Below are positions 13,581 to 14,917 of a DNA stretch of 14,917 bases, piece by piece. A program made the translations under genes and the position numbers. The notes beneath the pieces are model-generated. The model searched no databases. It saw nothing but the letters and a program-made list of their open reading frames with translations, and was not told the DNA's origin. The number at the start of each line of letters is the position of its first letter. Position 1 is the stretch's first letter. Where the stretch lies: NCBI GenBank assembly GCA_038320185.1, contig JBBQDZ010000043.1:1-14917 (forward strand), given 5' to 3'. Source of the DNA: JBBQDZ01 sp038320185. Its GTDB lineage: Bacteria; Actinomycetota; Thermoleophilia; Gaiellales; Gaiellaceae.

Positions 13581-14372
13581 GTGCTCGGCGTCGCCTTCGT
13601 GCTGTTCTTCCTGCTCCTGCCGCTGCTCGCGGTTTTCCTGCGTGTGCCGCCGGGAAAGCTTCTCGGCGCGCTCGGGAGCCGGGTCGTTCTCGACGCGCTC
13701 ATCGTCAGCGCCAAGACCACGGTGATCGCGCAGGCGCTGATTCTGATCGCGGGAACACCCGCTGCCTACGTGCTCGCCTCGCCGCGCTTTCCGGCCCGCC
13801 GGGTCGCTTTGAGCCTCGTGGAGCTGCCACTCGTCCTGCCGCCGGCTGTCGCCGGGATCGGGCTGCTCGCTGCGTTCGGACGCTTCGGCCTGCTCGGCTC
13901 CACGCTCCGGGCGTTCGGCGTCGAGATTCCCTTCACGGCGGCCGCGGTGATCCTCGCGGTGGTGTTCGTCGCCAGCCCGCTCTACGTGCGCCAGGCGATC
14001 GCGGCCTTCGAGGCGGTCGATCCGAACTTAGTGGACGCCGCGCGGACGCTTGGCGCCGGGCGTGCGCGGACGTTCCTGCGGATCGCGTTGCCGCTCGCGG
14101 CAGGCGGGCTGGGCGCTGGCGCCGCGCTCTCCTTCGCCCGGGGTCTCGGCGAGTTCGGCGCCACGATCATGTTCGCGGGCAGCCTGCGCGGCGTGACTCA
14201 GACGCTACCGCTCGCGATCTATGCTCAATTCGAGCAAGACTTCGACGTCGCACTGACGATCAGCGCGCTCCTGATCGCCATCAGCGCGGCCATCCTCGTC
14301 GCGGTGAAGCTCCGGCCCCGGTGGACACGCTCCGGCTCGACATCTCCCTTCCCCTTCGGTCTTTCGACCTAG
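13581..14372 (+). CDS. modB: Molybdate ABC transporter permease
   Basis: This is the membrane subunit of the ModABC importer, 263 residues from GTG 13581, with five to six hydrophobic helices. The coupling loop to ModC is clear: AIAAFEAVDPNLVDAARTLGAGRARTFLRIALPLA, followed by RGLGEFGATIMFAGSLRGVTQTLPLAIY, which is typical of ModB/CysT-type permeases. The start is unsettled. The frame remains open back to a GTG at 13380 inside modA, yet between modA's stop (13539) and 13581 there is no ATG, GTG or TTG in frame, although residues ARRALADRLFV just upstream look like a normal ModB N-terminus. GTG 13581 begins inside helix 1 and has no ribosome site. A non-standard start (such as CTG 13563), coupling from modA, or a sequencing error are alternatives. 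The identity itself is firm. Confidence 0.88.
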   Translation: MLGVAFVLFFLLLPLLAVFLRVPPGKLLGALGSRVVLDALIVSAKTTVIAQALILIAGTPAAYVLASPRFPARRVALSLVELPLVLPPAVAGIGLLAAFGRFGLLGSTLRAFGVEIPFTAAAVILAVVFVASPLYVRQAIAAFEAVDPNLVDAARTLGAGRARTFLRIALPLAAGGLGAGAALSFARGLGEFGATIMFAGSLRGVTQTLPLAIYAQFEQDFDVALTISALLIAISAAILVAVKLRPRWTRSGSTSPFPFGLST

Positions 14373-14917
14373 AGCTCGCGCTCGAGGTCGAGCCCGGGAC
14401 GCTCGCGCTCGTCGGGCCTTCCGGCGCGGGGAAGTCGAGCGTGCTGCGCGCGGTGGGCGGCCTCGCCCGCGGGGCGCGAGGCCGGATCGCATGCGGTGCG
14501 GAAGTGTGGCTCGACACTCCCGGCCGCCGCAACCTCCGGCCCGAGCAGCGCTCGGTCGGTCTCGTCTTTCAGGACTACGCGCTCTTCCCGCACCTGTCCG
14601 TCGAGGACAACGTCGCCTTCGGCGGCCGGCGGGCTCGACCCGATCTTCTGAAGCGATTCGGGCTGTCGCGCCTCTCTCGCGCGCGCCCGGCCGAGCTTTC
14701 CGGCGGCGAGCGTCAGCGTGTGGCGCTCGCGCGCGCGCTCGCGCGCGAGCCGAAGGTGCTCCTCCTCGACGAGCCGATGTCGGCGCTCGATCCGCACACG
14801 CGTGGCGAGACGCGCGCCGAGCTGCAGCAGCTGCTGGCGGAGCTCGCCCTGCCGACGCTGCTCGTGACGCACGACTTCGAGGACGCGACCGGGCTTGCGG
14901 GCACCGTCGGCGTGCTC
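14321..14917 (+). CDS. modC: Molybdate ABC transporter ATP-binding protein, 3' end outside window
   Basis: The first 199 codons of an ABC ATPase are present and the gene runs off the window. Counted from GTG 14321, Walker A is GPSGAGKS at 32-39, the Q-loop Gln84 is in VFQDYALFPHL, the signature LSGGERQR starts at 126, Walker B LLLDEP ends at 152, the D-loop is SALD at 154-157, and the switch His184 is in LLVTHDF. The sequence after Walker B and the operon position identify it as ModC rather than another importer ATPase. In full-length ModC a C-terminal TOBE domain would follow; that part is not visible. The start overlaps the end of modB by 52 nt in another frame, and no later in-frame start precedes Walker A. 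It energises ModB for molybdate uptake. Confidence 0.9.
   Translation, partial: MDTLRLDISLPLRSFDLELALEVEPGTLALVGPSGAGKSSVLRAVGGLARGARGRIACGAEVWLDTPGRRNLRPEQRSVGLVFQDYALFPHLSVEDNVAFGGRRARPDLLKRFGLSRLSRARPAELSGGERQRVALARALAREPKVLLLDEPMSALDPHTRGETRAELQQLLAELALPTLLVTHDFEDATGLAGTVGVL

Overview
The window is a GC-rich (visibly about 70% G+C) chromosomal stretch. It most resembles an actinobacterium of the Thermoleophilia/Gaiellales type. The reasons are the composition, the dominance of GTG starts, a PAC2-family protein, an actinobacterial-style CtaA, a SelD with a CGGCAAK active site, and housekeeping content with no integrated phage or plasmid. The lineage is inferred from gene style, not from a marker gene.

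Layout. 1-3178 (+): a thiolase followed, with an 8-nt overlap, by a bifunctional enoyl-CoA hydratase/3-hydroxyacyl-CoA dehydrogenase, together a beta-oxidation pair. 3188-3793 (+): a small protein made of two similar halves, function unknown. 3895-6396 (+): an 833-residue SF2 DEAH-type helicase with an acidic insertion before motif I and an unassigned C-terminal region. 6419-9481 (-): a PAC2-family protein, heme A synthase (ctaA) and selenide, water dikinase (selD); a 165-bp imperfect palindrome sits between the first two. 9505-10197 (+): a short-chain dehydrogenase divergent from selD. 10207-11541 (-): an NCS1 permease behind a clear TPP riboswitch, hence a probable thiamine-precursor transporter (cytX). 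11841-14917 (+): a secreted ferritin-like protein, a small HTH-TOBE regulator, and modA, modB and modC (the last cut by the window end), tightly overlapped as one molybdate-uptake operon.

How it works together. The beta-oxidation pair would channel acyl-CoA through hydration, oxidation and thiolysis. The ModABC proteins form a molybdate ABC importer, and the HTH-TOBE protein is the likely molybdate-sensing regulator. TPP would repress the cytX mRNA through the aptamer and a strongly structured leader.

The most striking sequence-level pattern is regulatory. A TANNNT hexamer sits 6-7 nt upstream of five or six GTG start codons (PAC2, ctaA, selD, the SDR, the ferritin-like gene, perhaps the 3188 gene), which implies leaderless transcripts. 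A similar hexamer places the cytX transcript start at the 5' edge of the riboswitch. The selD and SDR promoters overlap each other. No RNA genes other than the riboswitch, no CRISPR array and no transposase were seen, and no stretch over 300 bp lacks a gene.
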